Assembly: GCA_001600455.1 (NCBI GenBank)
Contig: BCKC01000008.1
Span: 124,001 to 188,000 of the forward strand
Reading direction: 5' to 3'
Length of the DNA: 64,000 nucleotides
Source of the DNA: Endocalyx cinctus
Lineage: Eukaryota; Ascomycota; Sordariomycetes; Amphisphaeriales; Apiosporaceae
A program made the position numbers and the translations under genes. Of the stretch, positions 48,890 through 59,145 are shown one piece after another. Numbering within the stretch: position 1 is the stretch's first letter; each line of letters begins with the position of its first letter. The notes below the pieces were generated by a model that was not told where the DNA came from, searched no databases, and worked only from the letters and a program-made list of their open reading frames with translations.

Positions 48890-50578
48890 CTTGACTGAAA
48901 GATATTGATAATTTAGTACGATAAAAGGAAGTGGGAATGGAAATTAAATTAAAATGTTGAATCAATGCTTTGCGAGAATCTAAGATGAACATAACTTGAT
49001 GGAAAGGTATGATAGAAATCCTCTTATTACTTAAACATATCATTTCTCCTTAGTGATTGAAGCCTCCGTTTGCAATCTCATGGGTCTATGTTATGGTACG
49101 TGGGGGTACTAAAAAGTTACCAGACGGGAACATGCATAATGCATCGCATGTATCGATATTGACTGTAGTGTTTACTCAAACGAGATTCAAACGAGAACTT
49201 AGTGGATAGAGTCATTGGCGTACAGCCCAAGGAGATTGGCTACGAAAATTGATACGTTACACGGCGTTTATTTCTTGGTCGACGCTATACATCTCCAAAG
49301 GCCAAACATCAACGCGCTTCAATTTAATGGTCCACGACTCGATGACTCATTTTCCTCTTTTTATTTGCATATAAAACAAATGACAGGGTTTGTACGTCAC
49401 TAGATTTAACACATATCTGATTACTAGTACGAAATCACAAAATAGCTACAGCCACTATGGTAATCGGCTCTTCTAGACTCCTCCCCGAGTAGATATCTTG
49501 GGTCTCCATGCGTCTTAAGCGAAACTAAAGGTCACTAGATTTATGCGAGATTAAACAAATAGAATAATTTATCATGTACGTAGCCAAACGAAATAAGAAG
49601 GGAGTCTCAAGTTAAGTATGTAGGTTTGATATTGTAAATATACGGGATAACTGCATCCCATATTCACAATTATCCTGGGTCGGGATTCCTTTGGGTCTAA
49701 TGACTCCAAAATACTATTTTGTACATATATATAGAGACGTGTTGGGTGTGGTTCTAATTTAATTATGGGCACTTCAAGAAGTATGTGAACCTGTCTGCCT
49801 GTTTGGCGGTATGTTTATATGTAATATTACTTACTTGATTTTGATATGATCAATGGATGAGTGGTGACTCTAAGGCCCCCACGGACGGTATTCATTTTTC
49901 TTTCAATTTGCAGTTTAAAAGTTATACATCAAGGAATCGCATTAAAATGGGTATTATGTAGGCTAACTAGGAGATAAAGTGTTTACTTACTTGCGTAACG
50001 ATGCGGCTCCTGCCGGAGCCAAGTGAATTAGCCTCTTTTATTCGATTTCCCAATTCCAGGAGCCGAAACAAAAATTACCACAATACGCCGGCATGCAGGA
50101 ATGCGCGTGGGGGCATCTTTATTTTGCTGAAAAACGACACAAAATCTTCTGTCTTCAACTAATATACTGTTCCAACCTAATGATTTCAACACAAATCATC
50201 CCTCGGTGAATCAATTCTCCACATGATCCCAACAACCTAACGGAAGGGATACAGTATTGTCATGATTGATGATCCCGTTATGTCTATACTGTTTAAAATG
50301 GAGGTACGTATTCCTGTATATGTTCATTTAAGAATTTTAGCATCATTTAGAGCATGAAAGCATGAAAGTCAAAGGCCAACACTATGCCTGAGCTACAAAT
50401 TTGCGAAGTATCACCTTGCTTCACTAAATGCCAGCTCGGGCACTTATGAGACAAGAATAAGTAGATACAGGATATTTTTTTTTTAGTTATCCATAAACAG
50501 AATTTCAGCAGCCTGGTTTGCAAGTTGGCTAAGTGTTACCTCATCCCCATATGGCAATATCGATGGTGTTACATATTA
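48890..50578. other. intergenic, no supported gene
   Basis: Dynamin-like promoter side followed by AT-rich DNA. No frame over 66 codons apart from antisense shadows, and no recognisable RNA gene. Confidence 0.4.
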
Positions 50579-50734
50579 CCACGTCAATCTGGGCACTTGG
50601 TATCATGTGACCCCTTGCTGCTTTTGCTCAGGCTCGGCTCAGGCTAGCTCAGGCTCGGCTCAGGCTGGCTCAGGCTGGCTTAGGATGGCTCATGCTCATA
50701 TTAGTAATAATCAGGTTTGCTCAGGACGGCTCAG
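50579..50734 (+). repeat. dispersed repeat C, less mutated copy with tandem units
   Basis: Partner of 13493-13585 (inverted). From 50626 it holds about six tandem 10-11-base units related to GCTCAGGCTCG / GCTCAGGCTGG, with a further partial unit at 50718-50734. The unit's low mutation load suggests younger age or escape from RIP. Confidence 0.7.
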
Positions 50735-51302
50735 TTTCTTCACTGCGATGTCGGAATCGTAATGGGTGACTAGTCGGCGTTCCCGAAGTCCATAAGCAGC
50801 TGAGACAAATATGGATGTAAGTGCAAGAATAAAAATATACTTTATACGCATGGCAATAATATTTTCTTAGCGGGTATGACTTAATAATGACAGAAGTGGT
50901 TGAGGATTTAGATTATACGGAAAGTTTTCTATTCTTTCTTTTCTCCATTTATGATATGTTGGTTTCCTTTACCATTCTCTTTTTCTTTTAATTGAAAATT
51001 TAAAAGTGGCTTATCCCGCTCATCGATGATTTTAAAAAAAAAGTTGCCAAACTAAGAAGTACTTGGACTTGTCGCTGGTTGGCCGAGAGAGCAAGTGCAA
51101 TTAACTCAGATTGCTATCATTTAGTTCCGTTAATCATTGCAACTTTATCGCCTCGGCGAAATTAGCCTCGGCTGTAAGTGTGATTTTCAACTGCAAGTAA
51201 AAATATAACATCAGTGTGGTTATGATAGTAATTATATGTTGGGTTAAAATCGTAAGATTTTACTGTTCTGAAAAATGAAGTTATTATTGTTGTTGATCTT
51301 GT

Positions 51303-51412
51303 GAAATAATTCTGCTAGTCAGAATTATTTCGAGTGTAAGTGAGCTGGCGCACAGGCCAGCTCCGCACTGGCCACATACACCAGCCTGTGGCTGGTGATG
51401 TGGCTGGTGTGG
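51303..51412. repeat. three consecutive hairpins, possible small transposon end
   Basis: Hairpin 1: perfect 12-base arms GAAATAATTCTG / CAGAATTATTTC at 51303-51331 around CTAGT. Hairpin 2: 8-base arms GAGCTGGC / GCCAGCTC at 51342-51363. Hairpin 3: CCAGCC / GGCTGG at 51381-51395, extended outward with one bulge to CCACAT / ATGTGG. They lie in AT-rich surroundings between repeat C and broken frames. Confidence 0.55.
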
Positions 51413-52020
51413 CTTATACTCCAGCTAGCTACTAATAATCAACATTATATAATATAATCCCAAACCGACCAGCACGGCCATAGATACAGACAGGAGTTAA
51501 AACCCGGGTCAAACCTAATATGAAGCTATTATGATGTCGCCTATACTGTTATGAACTTTATCTCCCTTCTTTTCCAACTACCTTTAGAAAAAGACGGGAT
51601 CATGGGCTTTAAGGTATTATTTATTTCTATCTGTAGGATTCAGCTATGTAAAAACATGAATTCCCCTTTTAGCCTTTTTCCGAAAATTAAACGCATATAA
51701 ACTGAACGCATGTCTAAGAAGGCTTTCTCCTTTATCTCTTCTCTTTCTCTTCTCTCCGCTTAGATTGCTAGGTATATATAGCGTATCAACACTTTAAAGT
51801 ATTCTAATACTCGTTAGCACCACCAACCTTTATAGAGAGTCACATTAAAGTTAATTTACGTACTTACGGTAATCCTCATATAGGATTTCCTGCTAAGAAC
51901 TAGTTGTAGTCTAAAGGAAGGAATAGATAGGTTATTAATTTGGTATAAATATCCCGAGGATATTATCGTGTAAAGTCATTAAAAATAGAGAGTAATTGGT
52001 AATAATTAAATTAGTCGTTA
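51413..52020. other. AT-rich repeat-like DNA
   Basis: No gene. Composition resembles the other decayed islands. It leads directly into the broken frames at 52.0 kb. Confidence 0.35.
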
Positions 52021-52854
52021 TTGAGACCCGTTTATAACGAAAGAAGAAGAAAAAAAGACATTGAAAAAATAAAAACAGATTTACAATCATTAAGAGACGA
52101 CGTTATGTTTATGTCGGCATCGTCATTATCCTTCGCTATTATGCTAGATAACGATCATTCCGAGCCTCGCTATAATACGCTCCCAGAAATTCCTCCCGAT
52201 GAAATAGAATCTATATCAAATTCCGGAGACTAACGACGGGCGCTATAAATAAGAATAAATGACACTAAACTAATGCGCTCCTTGCAGCTGCGTATTTTAA
52301 AATATCTATTATCCACTGTTATTAATCGCCCATTACCGGATAACGTCCTGATATGTGGGGAGGACAATCCACCGGAGGTTTTCTTAAGATTACACCGACC
52401 TTCCTGCCATACGAAATTCGATAAAGAGATGGGGTTTCGCTCTTCCGATCCAGTTCCGCCACCTGATTATAATGCGATAAGCTTAGAGCAGTCCGAATAT
52501 CTCATTACTGAAATGTTTAAAAGACATTGCGACTGTACAAGTGAACCCTCCCCGCTAATTTCGATGTCGGATAGCCCCCGTCGAATTTATAATATTATGG
52601 CTGACCCTTCGACGGATATGAAAGACTCGTTTATTGCTATTATTAATACAGACAAGCTGCAGCGAATGGGCGTATTATTTAATCGAACTGTAACCTTAGG
52701 CGCTCGTTTCGGAATGCTTCCATGGAGTCCCTTGAGACCAAATGGACTAAGTTATGCTAATTGGAATTATTGGGTTGTATATCGATGGATACCTTACGAA
52801 TGTATTGAATGTTGCGTAGAGTCGTCGGTTATCGAGCAGCTGTGTCTAGAGTAG
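52021..52854 (+). pseudogene. unrecognised broken reading frame in repeat island
   Basis: Two successive open frames, 52021-52233 and 52273-52854 (193 codons), are separated by stops. The first is Lys/Glu-rich and probably helical (KKDIEKIKTDLQSLRDDV). The second contains SDSPRRIYNIMADPSTDMK and a Trp/Tyr-rich part (NWNYWVVYRW). I recognise no family. Low-GC codons, the island setting and the missing junction suggest a decayed element gene or an orphan gene under RIP. Confidence 0.35.
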
Positions 52855-53226
52855 CACATTGGTATTACCATCACCCTTAGCTTCGTGAGTTAGATTAATA
52901 AGACATAGGACGATACGACTATAACCGAAAACTGACTCTAGGGGATATCCAAGCCGAAAAATTCCGTTAATCAATTGAAAGACTAAAGATGTAGTCCATA
53001 TGCTGAAAAGCTGAGGAGTAGCATCGTAAGGGGGCCTGTAATTGGCTTCTTATGTATTACGATGTCATTGGTAACAACCCTTAACAGTACACACAATAAT
53101 ACACTCTCTATGCCTGCAAGCATATCGCCCACTTCTTTAATACTATAGTGAATATTAACCAATCGCAATGGAGCTGTCAATCGCATTATTGCTACTCACC
53201 AACACATCTTAGTTTTTCATCATCCC

Positions 53227-53485
53227 TGTGACGGAGAAGTGGGACTGAATGGGACCTGGTTTCGGAGACGTTACATTACGGGGTGGAATCAAGCTCATAA
53301 ACCCGGTTTAAGTTATTGACTAACCCCTAAATTACGTAGTACCAGCTCAAAAAGCATTATAAATAAGGTACTAAACTCCCGTTCAATTCATAAAAATAAA
53401 TAGTTCCTTAAACCCTAATTCAATAAAATATTTACATAATATAATTACCAAACTCTCAAATACCCTCCATATAATCTGGCCGTGT
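53227..53485 (+). mobile_element. second copy of the LTR found at 46 kb
   Basis: Starts TGTGACGGAGAAGTGGG and follows the minus strand of 46333-46085 for about 240 bases with the same landmarks (GGGACCTGG, GGAGACGTTA, AGCATTATAAATAAGG). Many differences are G-to-A or C-to-T in this copy, so it is more RIP-worn. It diverges after about 53485, so either it is truncated or internal sequence follows. Confidence 0.7.
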
Positions 53486-53914
53486 TGGGAAGGGTATACC
53501 CACATGAATGGGGAAAAGCCCTCCTAAACCAAGATGCCCCACTTTTCCCTTTTTCTTTTCAAGAGGTAAAAATTAATTAGATAGGACGGGAGACTTAGAA
53601 AATATAACATCATTGTGCTCCCTCTTTTTGGTCCTTATAATCCTAAATAAATAAGGATAAAGTAATATTAGCCCCCCTTTAGTTACATATTCATTACCCG
53701 GGGTCCAACCTATCTATTTGACCACGGATACATCTACAAACTACTCTAATAGCCCAAGCGGACTAGAGTCGCTTAACGTCCGTGCGTAAGCGATCCAGCA
53801 CTACAGTCTGTCGAGCTGGCTTGTGGTGGGTTGTAACTAAAACTCCTTAAAAATTTCCTCCACAAAATCGGACGCATCCACGCGATACAACGAAATTATC
53901 CTTTTCAATCAAGA

Positions 53915-54590
53915 ATGACCGGCGATTTACAATTGACTGAGCTTTGGAAAGAGCACGGGAGTCTTCGCAGCGAATTTACAACAGCGGTTACAACACTCCG
54001 CGCATCTATATTCTCCGTGGTGCAAAGTCAAGCTTCTATAGTAACCGACCACGCGTGGCCTAACTCAAACAGAACGAATAGTTATATGCTCCAAATAGTT
54101 CGCAATTTAACATTATATTAGAGCTGGATAGATTCGCCGAGAATTTTACTCAAAAACTCGATTCCTTTCAGCAGCGCTTCTCGTCACTAAGCACGTCTAC
54201 GAGGTATCCCAATCAAAAACAATGATACCGTGACCGACAGCGTCGACAAAGGAACCCGAAAAAAGCACACCGCTCAGCAAGACCCTCCGGTTTTGCGGGA
54301 TCCACAAGAGGGCCCGGATATATTGAACCCCACTTCGCGGTCTGGGGAGGGCATCGATGCGGATACGAGCGACGAATCCTCACTTACCTCTTTCGTCAAT
54401 AGCGTAGCCACGTCACCGGTTTCCCATACGGACGATACGGACGCAGCATCCTGTTATTCACGACGACGAATCTGAGACAAACGTGCATCGATCTGACGAG
54501 CCGCGAAAGGGACCCGAAGAGAACGGCGATACAACTCCCGCAATCGGCCCCGCTACGTCCGCTTAACAAGAGAAAGACGAAATCGATAGC
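53915..54590 (+). pseudogene. degenerate coiled-coil-like frames, possible element ORF
   Basis: Fragments in shifting frames: 53915-54121 (LTELWKEHGSLRSEF), a continuation with FAENFTQKLDSFQQRF, and 54230-54475, a hydrophilic Asp/Ser-rich stretch (DADTSDESSLTSFVNS). A helical then hydrophilic order is reminiscent of gag-type proteins, but no zinc knuckle is visible. Frameshifts and stops make it non-functional as read. Confidence 0.3.
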
Positions 54591-55449
54591 CTCACCGGAG
54601 TCTAAAAGGCAAAAGGATCAGGATACAATCTTAAAAGATTTGGCATTTCTTTGTTTTGGGAGTCGAAATAACGGAATAGGTTAGTGGGAAAAGGATGGAG
54701 ACAGACACGTGAATAGTGAATGGGGATTTTCTCAAAAGCCACCCAGTATATTTGATCTTCGCGTTCGGGATGCTTTCGCCGTCAGAAATACGGCCGCGTA
54801 GCATGTAACTACTGCGCAGACCCAGAAAATGCGTCGTGTGGTGGAAAACACGCAGCATAGAGTTTTCAGAGAGAACGCCACATTCTTATAAACAAACATG
54901 TATCAAAAAGTTATGAAACTTTAAACCCGATAGATAAATTTAGTTTACAATGCTGCAAGCATACCCATGAAGAATAAACCGGCCGTCTGCCTACTACTCA
55001 CGGGTTTTTGATCCTCCTTTTCAGCCTCGATCTGTGCTGCTCCCACAAGGTCTTCGGGGTCTGGCTGCCGTAAGAAGACAGGTTTGACGGCATCAACTCA
55101 CTTTATGATATCTGATTCAAGCCCAAATAGGTTATTTTACAACAATTAGACATTTATGCGATGGTTCAGATAATGCTTCAAGATCAACATGAGGATGTTT
55201 AAACGATGATTTGGCTTTAGGTTGCTTACCTTAGTCTTCATAAAGGCTCCTTAGGTTGTTTGCCGTTATAAGCGTCGATATGTGCTTCGGTCTCCATGCC
55301 TTTTCATTGCCTCGGAGATATAAAGCAGATTAAACTATGATCGATATTACATATGTTCCCTCGGAAGTTTTGGAATAGTTACAAGAGCTTCCACTCATAG
55401 ACAATAGAAAAGCATATAGTTTAATGTTGCCTTTTATTCCTGTACGAGA
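54591..55449. other. intergenic in repeat island
   Basis: No supported gene; a 75-codon minus-strand frame at 54631-54858 lacks support. Confidence 0.35.
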
Positions 55450-55794
55450 TTACACTTCGTCTTCAAGTCTCCTAAGGCCATTAACGTTGGGCCTTCGTAG
55501 AGAACGAACGAAGTCCCCAGGCACGTCAGCCTCAAATGTGAAGTTTAGGTTGGATAGTCGGACAGATAACTGGACAGCTTCTCGGGGGAGGGTTCCATGA
55601 AACATCGCCAAAATTCGATATTCATCCCCGCTGATAAAACCATGGACGAGATATTCATTTAGTAGTTCATCATTTTGAACACCCAAATCGCGGGTGATGG
55701 CATAAGCATCGTACACCTCCAAGGCGCCCAGCCATACGGCCATCACGACCATATCTTGCTTCCCTTTGTCGATCAACTTATCTCTCCATTTCAT
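55450..55794 (-). CDS. hypothetical protein, 114 residues
   Basis: Single exon from the ATG at 55794; the frame extends upstream without another ATG. The protein is compact and mixed in composition (VVMAVWLGALEVYDAYA, GFISGDEYRILAMFHG, ending RRLEDEV), with no signal peptide. I do not recognise it. Its start is only 66 bases from the divergent start of the next gene. It could be the C-terminal part of a larger ancestral protein. Confidence 0.45.
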   Translation of the reverse strand: MKWRDKLIDKGKQDMVVMAVWLGALEVYDAYAITRDLGVQNDELLNEYLVHGFISGDEYRILAMFHGTLPREAVQLSVRLSNLNFTFEADVPGDFVRSLRRPNVNGLRRLEDEV

Positions 55795-55860
55795 CGCTCG
55801 GTGCAATTTCTTTTCATTATTTACAACTTTAAACAACTACCACAAACGACTCTAATAGTT

Positions 55861-56251
55861 ATGGGTCCCTTCAAGAAGTCCCAAGCGCACCGTTACCGAA
55901 CCAAAAACATGCATATTTTCCCGAGACTTTATCGAAAAAATGGTAAGTTTTCCATCAATCCTCTGCCTAAAGCTCTAGCTTATACCGATAGTTCCCCTTT
56001 TCAAAAAAGAAGACCTTAATTCTATCGAGCCGGTGACCGATGATGAATTTACTTCATATATTAAAAACTTGGGAGCAGGACTCGGAGATAGCGACAAGAA
56101 GAAACTGCGTGAAAAAATCAAGCAAATTGGTGTCTGTACCTTGATCATTCAACCACGTACCATCGAAGAGACCGAAAGGGAGGATATCGTCCAATTCGTA
56201 CGAGAGAGCCTTGGCTTAAATGAATTTGGAGCAGCTGTCACTGGAAACTAA
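55861..56251 (+). CDS. hypothetical protein, 106 residues, two exons
   Basis: Exons 55861..55942 and 56013..56251 with a 70-base intron (GTAAGT donor, GAAG acceptor) keep frame. The N-terminus is basic (KKSQAHRYRTKN), then a charged helical part DDEFTSYIKNLGAG and DKKKLREKIKQIG, then TIEETEREDIVQFVRESLG. No family recognised. The good donor and the intact frame inside a RIP-worn island argue for a real gene, but the evidence is modest. Confidence 0.45.
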
Positions 56252-56556
56252 ATAGCAGCTGGAGTATTTGTTGGAGTCCGTGGTATGTACATACTTCGAA
56301 AGTTAAACATTAATTATCTAGTATGTAAATGTTAGTTATAATTTGTAGTATTCGTAACATATATCACAATTACAACTATATCCGTACTTGAAGTACATCT
56401 ACCTCAGCTCGTCTAGCTCGATATTCCTCTTATGGTAACCCCACTAGAACCGGATCTTCTTTTCCTAAACGAAGTCTAGCAGCCGCGGGAACCTTTCTAA
56501 GCTCGTTTCGGTCTTAACCCCACGTGCGAGATAGGCCGTTTGACTACACTATTGTG

Positions 56557-56668
56557 ATTTACCTCCCATTTAGAGCAGCATTCCCAAACTACTCGACTCC
56601 TCGAAGGAGCTTTACAGAGTCTAGATGTCCGACCGTACGGGGCTCTCACCCTTTAAGGCGTCCCGTTC
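56557..56668 (-). pseudogene. 28S rRNA fragment (5' D1 region)
   Basis: Read on the minus strand, this begins GAACGGGACGCC and contains GTGAGAGCCCCGTACGGTCG, TGTAAAGCTCCTTCGA, GAGTAGTTTGGGAATGCTG and GGGAGGTAAAT. All are in the order found near the 5' end of fungal large-subunit rRNA, with a few changes. Similarity starts and stops sharply, so about 112 bases of rDNA were inserted or captured. It is far too short to function. Confidence 0.82.
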
Positions 56669-56689
56669 GATTTCGCACGCGTTAAACCT

Positions 56690-57425
56690 CTTCTAAAAAC
56701 AGCTCTTTTTGATAAACGGAACGATATTAATATCTGGGATACTGTCTATCTCGCTGTCACCGAAAACACCCCACCACCCCGATTAATAGCCTTTTTATTC
56801 CAATAGACGTTATAGCTTCGTAATACGAGCAGCTTCGCCAATTTATCCGAATATCGTAAATACGTGGACGCGGTCTTAAAAGAGGAGCTTAGCCCTTTAT
56901 ATATTAAGCTCCGCAATTTCCACGATGTTTATTTCGGGGGGGGGGGGGGGGGGTAGAAAGTTTTAAAATAATAGTTGAGGGCGTTTACAAAATATACGTA
57001 AAAAACAATAACCCACTTTTCCGTGATAGGTGGATAGGGTGGCCGCCTTTAGTAAAAGAGAAGGATATGTTTAACTAATTTAACGATATAACCGGGTATA
57101 TTTTATAATTAGCACAGGGTTATAAACCTACGGGTACCCCCATATAAAGGCCTTTAGCGTAACCTAACAAACCCTTTAAGGGCTCCATAGCCGAATAAAA
57201 GCTAGATGTTAATTTTATAACTAATGCTAAAATTATACGAGACGGGAAATGCTACTAATCCCAGATTCTTATTCCTAAAAAACTAAAAAATAACCCGACC
57301 GCTAACAAAACTTCCGAGGTATAATTAAATCTCTAAGAAAATATGTTAAGGAGGTCCTTATATCTTAAAATACTTATTGCTTTATTTTAGGTTTTATAAT
57401 TTGCGGGCTTTTTATAAAGATATAA
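56690..57425 (+). pseudogene. RIP-broken FunK1-type fungal protein kinase
   Basis: Conceptual plus-strand reading shows the N-terminal and middle parts of the fungal-specific FunK1 kinase family: TENTPPPR, NTSSFANLSEYRKYVDAVLK, then NPLFRDRWIGWPPLVKEKD, PNKPFKGSIAE, KLDVNF, SQILIPKKLKNNP and ILGF near the end. Many in-frame TAG and TAA codons sit where the family has Gln, Trp or Arg, as RIP would produce. A run of 18 G (56936-56953) interrupts it and shifts the frame. The catalytic C-terminal lobe is missing. Not functional. Confidence 0.72.
56936..56953. repeat. homopolymer run of 18 G
   Basis: An uninterrupted G18 inside the kinase pseudogene. It is unusual in this AT-rich setting, and its exact length may be a sequencing or assembly uncertainty. 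Confidence 0.85.
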
Positions 57426-57933
57426 ATTAATGCAGCTGTCAAAAATCAAGGTGCAGCTAAGGTTGAAAAATCAAGGTGCAAATAGCAAGACTCAATTATA
57501 ATTGGAGATCACAATGGTGATAAATACGAGTTCCTTTGTCACATATCATATTTCATTGGCCGAAAAAAATGTCAGGGTCAATTCTCTTTTTTGTTTTTTT
57601 AATACTTCTTTATAATTCTCTATGGAACAAAGCGAACAGTGTAAAAATTAAGATAAAGCAAGATAAGGAAAATACGCCACTCCCCGGTGTTCGTTTATAG
57701 ATCAAGGGAAGAAAATATGGTATTCATTAGTAAACGTGAAGAATTTCAACAACGGCTCGAGCTGCAAGTATCTATTGAATTATTGTTTTGATGAGCAGCG
57801 TGAAAAGTGATTTCAAGATGTCCATGAATAGCGAATATGAACTATTAATCGGCTGGTTCACGCTTAGTGCTCTTGATTTTGGTATCTCAGCTTCCATGAT
57901 TAGTCTTGCGTTTCTCGGTTTTCCGGGCTTGGC
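57426..57933. other. intergenic, short direct repeat
   Basis: A 15-mer aaaaatcaaggtgca occurs at about 57436 and again near 57464. No gene seen. Confidence 0.4.
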
Positions 57934-59145
57934 CTATAGCTTGTACCAATCCATCAAAAGTTCTTTGATTTTAGCGGCTACACTAAGCTCACTATCGTCG
58001 GTCTTCTCCTCGAAGTTATGTAAAGCCAGTTCGAAGAGAGTGTATATGATATCACATTTCCGTTCGTATCTGATATCGGAGGGCGCGGGCCTACCCAAGC
58101 CTTCGTAGAACGCTGCCATGATTTCTCTACCTTCCGTGGTACCCACATGTAGAAGGTTGTGCGGGAAAATCATTTGGATCTTTGGTGGACCGAATGCTGC
58201 CCTGTCCCAATTAATCACCCCTGTGGCGCTGAGTTTCTCCTCGGGCTGGCCTCCATTTGTGTACAAAATGTTGCTCCCGTGGAGATCTGGGTGCCAAAGT
58301 GAGTAATAGTTCTCGCTGAGGATTCCCGCGTCTTTGGCGTCTTGAAGTACCGCCATACATCCTTCAAGAGCCTGTATCTTTTCTTTCATCTTTGGATCCG
58401 TTTCCTTGAGATGGAAGATTGCACGCTTGTAGTAGAGGCGCAAAGTATCTATGCAGCTCAGTCCCTGAGGGACTTCACGCAGAGTTGAGCAGTTGAGGAG
58501 GTCATCTTTAAGCGAATCAACTTTCGAATCGTAGTCAGCCGCAGGGAACTCACAGACTGGCTTGAGCTTAGCTATAGGACCTACAATCCCCTTTTCCGTG
58601 GCTTCGTTGGAGTTACTAGACTTGTCATCGACGTAGGATAGGAGACCAGGACGGTCAGAGGTGACTTCTTGAATGCGCTTGTGCATCGCTCCAATGCTAC
58701 GACTCAGGCTTAGCAGTTGCTCATGACTGGGCTCCTCGTCGAGACTGTCGATGGACTTAACTGTCTCGCCGGGGATCCAGGTAAGAATCATGAACGGACT
58801 TTGCAGCTCGTTACTGCTGCTGAAGTCGTAGTAGACCACCTTGGGGCTGGGAAGATTGGTGTTGACAGTGAGGTAATTCAGGATGGCAACATCATTTTCA
58901 AAGTTCTCTGCCTCGTAAGGAAGCCGAATGATGTATTCATGTCTGTTACCGTCACCCTTGACATCTATGTTTATCGAAAATAGAATGTCCATCAAACCAT
59001 CCCCGAGATATTCTGTCTCTATGGAATCATGGTTAGCTTCTGGCCATACCGACTTAGCCATTCGAATCAACGGCGTACTTGACTTTTGTTGATTCATATC
59101 CTGGCTTTCACCCGCCTTGATGAGTTCGTTAGGACTTGTCGCCAT
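57934..59145 (-). CDS. aminoglycoside-phosphotransferase-fold (APH) kinase-like protein
   Basis: Intronless, 403 residues from the ATG at 59145. The catalytic loop is HPDLHGSNIL (about residue 290 onward), followed by the metal-binding VINWDRAAFGP, matching the HxDxxxxN and D signatures of the APH/choline-kinase fold. The N-lobe has IIRLPYEAENFENDVAILNYL with a phosphate-binding region before it, and FMILTWIPGETV as hinge. Large families of these exist in filamentous fungi; they are thought to phosphorylate small molecules, and few substrates are known. No signal peptide. It lies next to the FunK1 pseudogene, but the two families are distinct. Confidence 0.9.
   Translation of the reverse strand: MATSPNELIKAGESQDMNQQKSSTPLIRMAKSVWPEANHDSIETEYLGDGLMDILFSINIDVKGDGNRHEYIIRLPYEAENFENDVAILNYLTVNTNLPSPKVVYYDFSSSNELQSPFMILTWIPGETVKSIDSLDEEPSHEQLLSLSRSIGAMHKRIQEVTSDRPGLLSYVDDKSSNSNEATEKGIVGPIAKLKPVCEFPAADYDSKVDSLKDDLLNCSTLREVPQGLSCIDTLRLYYKRAIFHLKETDPKMKEKIQALEGCMAVLQDAKDAGILSENYYSLWHPDLHGSNILYTNGGQPEEKLSATGVINWDRAAFGPPKIQMIFPHNLLHVGTTEGREIMAAFYEGLGRPAPSDIRYERKCDIIYTLFELALHNFEEKTDDSELSVAAKIKELLMDWYKL

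Noticed and set aside
50626..50734. Possible CRISPR-like spaced repeats
   Set aside because: Units are contiguous 10-11-base tandem repeats without spacers, in a eukaryotic genome.
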